In this document: in pieces, positions 62,609 through 64,000 of the stretch
Layout of the letters: each line of letters starts with the position of its first letter
Numbering within the stretch: position 1 is the stretch's first letter
Assembly (NCBI GenBank): GCA_022844135.1
Contig: JALHMG010000005.1
Location: forward strand, 13,324 to 77,323
Direction of reading: 5' to 3'
Origin: Lysobacterales bacterium
GTDB lineage: Bacteria > Pseudomonadota > Gammaproteobacteria > Xanthomonadales > SZUA-5
DNA: 64,000 bases
Notes under the pieces: generated by a model
Databases searched by the model: none
Seen by the model: only the letters and a program-made list of their open reading frames with translations
What the model was told of the DNA's origin: nothing
Made by a program: the position numbers and the translations under genes

Positions 62609-63160
62609 TCATTCAAACCCATTGGCGAACATCGGCAGCTCAACCATTGCGATGTCGTCGACGTCGAACTGTGCCGGTGTTCCATTGGCGCACAGGATCA
62701 CCAGCTCAACGGATGCGACACCCGCACCCACAACGGGCTGGCCCTGGAATCGCGTGAAGGACTGGGTGTTGACCGCCACTGGCGTGCCAGAGACGAAGTT
62801 GCCGTTCGGCGCTGCGCAATTGGGCTGCACATGTTCGTCGAAGCCAACAAAACAAGTTTCCGCCGCTATCGCTCTGAAACTCGCGCCGAGACGATACTGG
62901 CCGCGACTTGCGTTCACGCAGGTCTCTGCTTCTGCCTCGTTGTTGCCATCGGCATTGGTATCGGTCACGCGCATTGCGCCGGGCGATGTGGCGCCAACGT
63001 TGGCGACGAATTCGATGGTATCTCCGGGCTCTTGCGGCGAATACCCGGCCGTCGAGGAGTTGAAGCCGCAGTTGCCCACCAGATTGAAAGCGCTGGGGCA
63101 GTCTTGCGCCAACGCGTACATGGGCATCAGCAATAACACCCACAAAGCCAACTTACGCAT
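62609..63160 (-). CDS. small secreted protein with carbohydrate-binding-like fold and NGFE tail
   Basis: The 183-residue product has a signal peptide (MRKLALWVLLLMPMYALA). The mature beta-rich domain has three or more Cys (DCPSAFNLVGNCGF, AETCVNAS, AETCFVGFDE) and a pattern of strands like small carbohydrate-binding modules (GQYRLGASFRAIAAETC, TPAQFDVDDIAMVELP). The C-terminus is MFANGFE, the clearest case here of the shared tail after a beta-sandwich. Ligand unknown. Confidence 0.72.
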   Translation of the reverse strand: MRKLALWVLLLMPMYALAQDCPSAFNLVGNCGFNSSTAGYSPQEPGDTIEFVANVGATSPGAMRVTDTNADGNNEAEAETCVNASRGQYRLGASFRAIAAETCFVGFDEHVQPNCAAPNGNFVSGTPVAVNTQSFTRFQGQPVVGAGVASVELVILCANGTPAQFDVDDIAMVELPMFANGFE

Positions 63161-63240
63161 ACCAACCCCTGAAATTGCGAAACCGGCGCCGATACTATCG
63201 CCATGGTCCGCTCAGCAACGTCAAGCATCGTACGCATTTA

Positions 63241-64000
63241 TCAGTGCCGCGCCCGCAGCCTGAAACGTTCGCGATAATCGTTCGGCGTCAGCGAGGTGGC
63301 ACGTTTGAACAGCTTGCGAAAGCTGGACGTGTCGCGATAACCGCAGCGCTCGACGACTTCGTCGAATCCCAGATGCGTGGTCTCGAGGAGCGCTTTAGCG
63401 CGCTCGACGCGCAGGCGCTGGATGTATTCGAGTGGAGAGCACCCGTAGTGCGCTTTGAAGTGGCGTAGCAGATTGCGTTCGCTGGTGTCGCACTGTTCGG
63501 CGAGCAGCGCCACCGAAATGTCTTTATCGAGCGTGCGCCGCAACACGCGCTCGGCCTTCTCGGCGAGCGAGGTGCGCGGCCGTTCGATCAGCGCCATGCT
63601 CACATAAGGCGCCTGGCTCTGGCGCTCGCTATCGATCACCAGCATGCGCCCTACCTGCGAGGCCAACTCTTGCCCGGCCACCTCGCCGATCAGCCGTACG
63701 ACGAGATTCAGAATCGCTGTCGCCGCGCCCGTGGTAATGATGCGTTCGTCTTCGACGAGGATCTGGTCGATATCGAGCTTCACTTTTGGAAAATGCTGAC
63801 GGAACTGCGCGCCCAACCACCAGCTCGTTGTCGCGCGCCTGCCGTCGAGCAGCCCGGTGCGGGCCAGCAGAATGGTGCCGCTGCAGGACGCGGCGATGCG
63901 CACGCCGCGGGCATGCATGGCGCGGATGTAATCGATCTCCGGTTGCAGCGTGGCGGCATCCAGCAGTCCACGCGGATGCTCGCCCATCGAGCCGGGGACC
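63241..64000 (-). CDS. GlxA/DJ-1-AraC-type transcriptional regulator (5' end beyond the window)
   Basis: The frame is open through the right edge (VPGSMGEHPRG precedes the first Met at 63987), so the N-terminus is missing. The visible part includes the DJ-1/PfpI-like segment with AASCSGTILLARTGLLDGRRATTSW. The nucleophile-position Cys lies in SCSGT. A C-terminal AraC double helix-turn-helix follows (about the last 110 residues: DISVALLAEQCDTSERNLLRHFKAHYG and VVERCGYRDTSSFRKLFKRATSLTPNDYR). The family (GlxA/FtrA-like) regulates metabolic genes in response to small molecules; target unknown. Confidence 0.9.
   Translation of the reverse strand, partial: VPGSMGEHPRGLLDAATLQPEIDYIRAMHARGVRIAASCSGTILLARTGLLDGRRATTSWWLGAQFRQHFPKVKLDIDQILVEDERIITTGAATAILNLVVRLIGEVAGQELASQVGRMLVIDSERQSQAPYVSMALIERPRTSLAEKAERVLRRTLDKDISVALLAEQCDTSERNLLRHFKAHYGCSPLEYIQRLRVERAKALLETTHLGFDEVVERCGYRDTSSFRKLFKRATSLTPNDYRERFRLRARH

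Overview
The window is high-GC chromosomal DNA. It holds the conserved rpsP-rimM-trmD-rplS block, mnmE, an alpha-2-macroglobulin-family gene, several Ser/Thr kinases with TPR tails, and many secreted proteins ending in a short 'F-x-N-G-F-E' tail. Together these suggest a gammaproteobacterium of the Xanthomonadales/Lysobacterales (Rhodanobacteraceae-like). That placement is inference from gene content, not from a marker search. No rRNA, tRNA or CRISPR array was seen.

Layout. 0-3.1 kb: a 124-bp tandem array that runs off the left edge, a Ro60-type RNA-binding protein gene (rsr) with a sigma-54-like promoter, and a VapBC toxin-antitoxin pair. 3.2-15.7 kb: a giant FG-GAP surface protein, mnmE, a small membrane protein, a membrane-anchored alpha-2-macroglobulin with a CTEQ thioester motif, and a Uma2-type nuclease. 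15.7-20.3 kb: an ECF sigma factor divergent from a secreted pentapeptide-repeat protein, an ADYC-domain protein and a kinase-TPR protein. 20.5-31 kb: secreted serine hydrolase, a CadC-like regulator with a TolB-like propeller, PDZ-hydrolase, a frameshifted ankyrin lipoprotein, a cupin-DUF2867/SdpR-type operon, and an FHA-SpoIIE phosphatase. 31-37.3 kb: MAPEG, a response regulator, a two-armed inverted array of terminator-like hairpins, an RsbW-like kinase, a Ser/Thr kinase, a multiheme cytochrome and an MFS transporter. 37.5-39.5 kb: the ribosomal/tRNA-methylation operon. 39.6-45 kb: serine hydrolase, sialidase-like protein, a halohydrin-dehalogenase-like SDR lacking the catalytic Tyr, and two membrane proteins.

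45.4-58.8 kb is the most unusual region. It contains an intact 1399-residue protein that fuses a winged-helix DNA-binding domain, a degenerate kinase, a complete kinase, a membrane segment and TPRs. A crippled paralogue with a large internal deletion lies 2.3 kb upstream and shares a 380-bp near-identical tract with it. The same 10.5 kb carries four copies of a regulatory-looking element in which CGA boxes are spaced 10-15-10 bp, all on the same strand. Two of them sit about 105-145 bp upstream of secreted-protein genes. Two 244/245-bp MITE-like elements with IS1380-type ends (target duplications CTAG and TTAA) are also here. I propose that the winged-helix kinase and the CGA-box element form a local membrane-signalling regulon controlling secreted proteins. 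This is inference and is listed as testable.

58.9-64 kb: an amino-acid permease, a large serine hydrolase with a membrane tail, another 'NGFE' secreted protein, and a DJ-1/PfpI-AraC regulator cut by the right edge.
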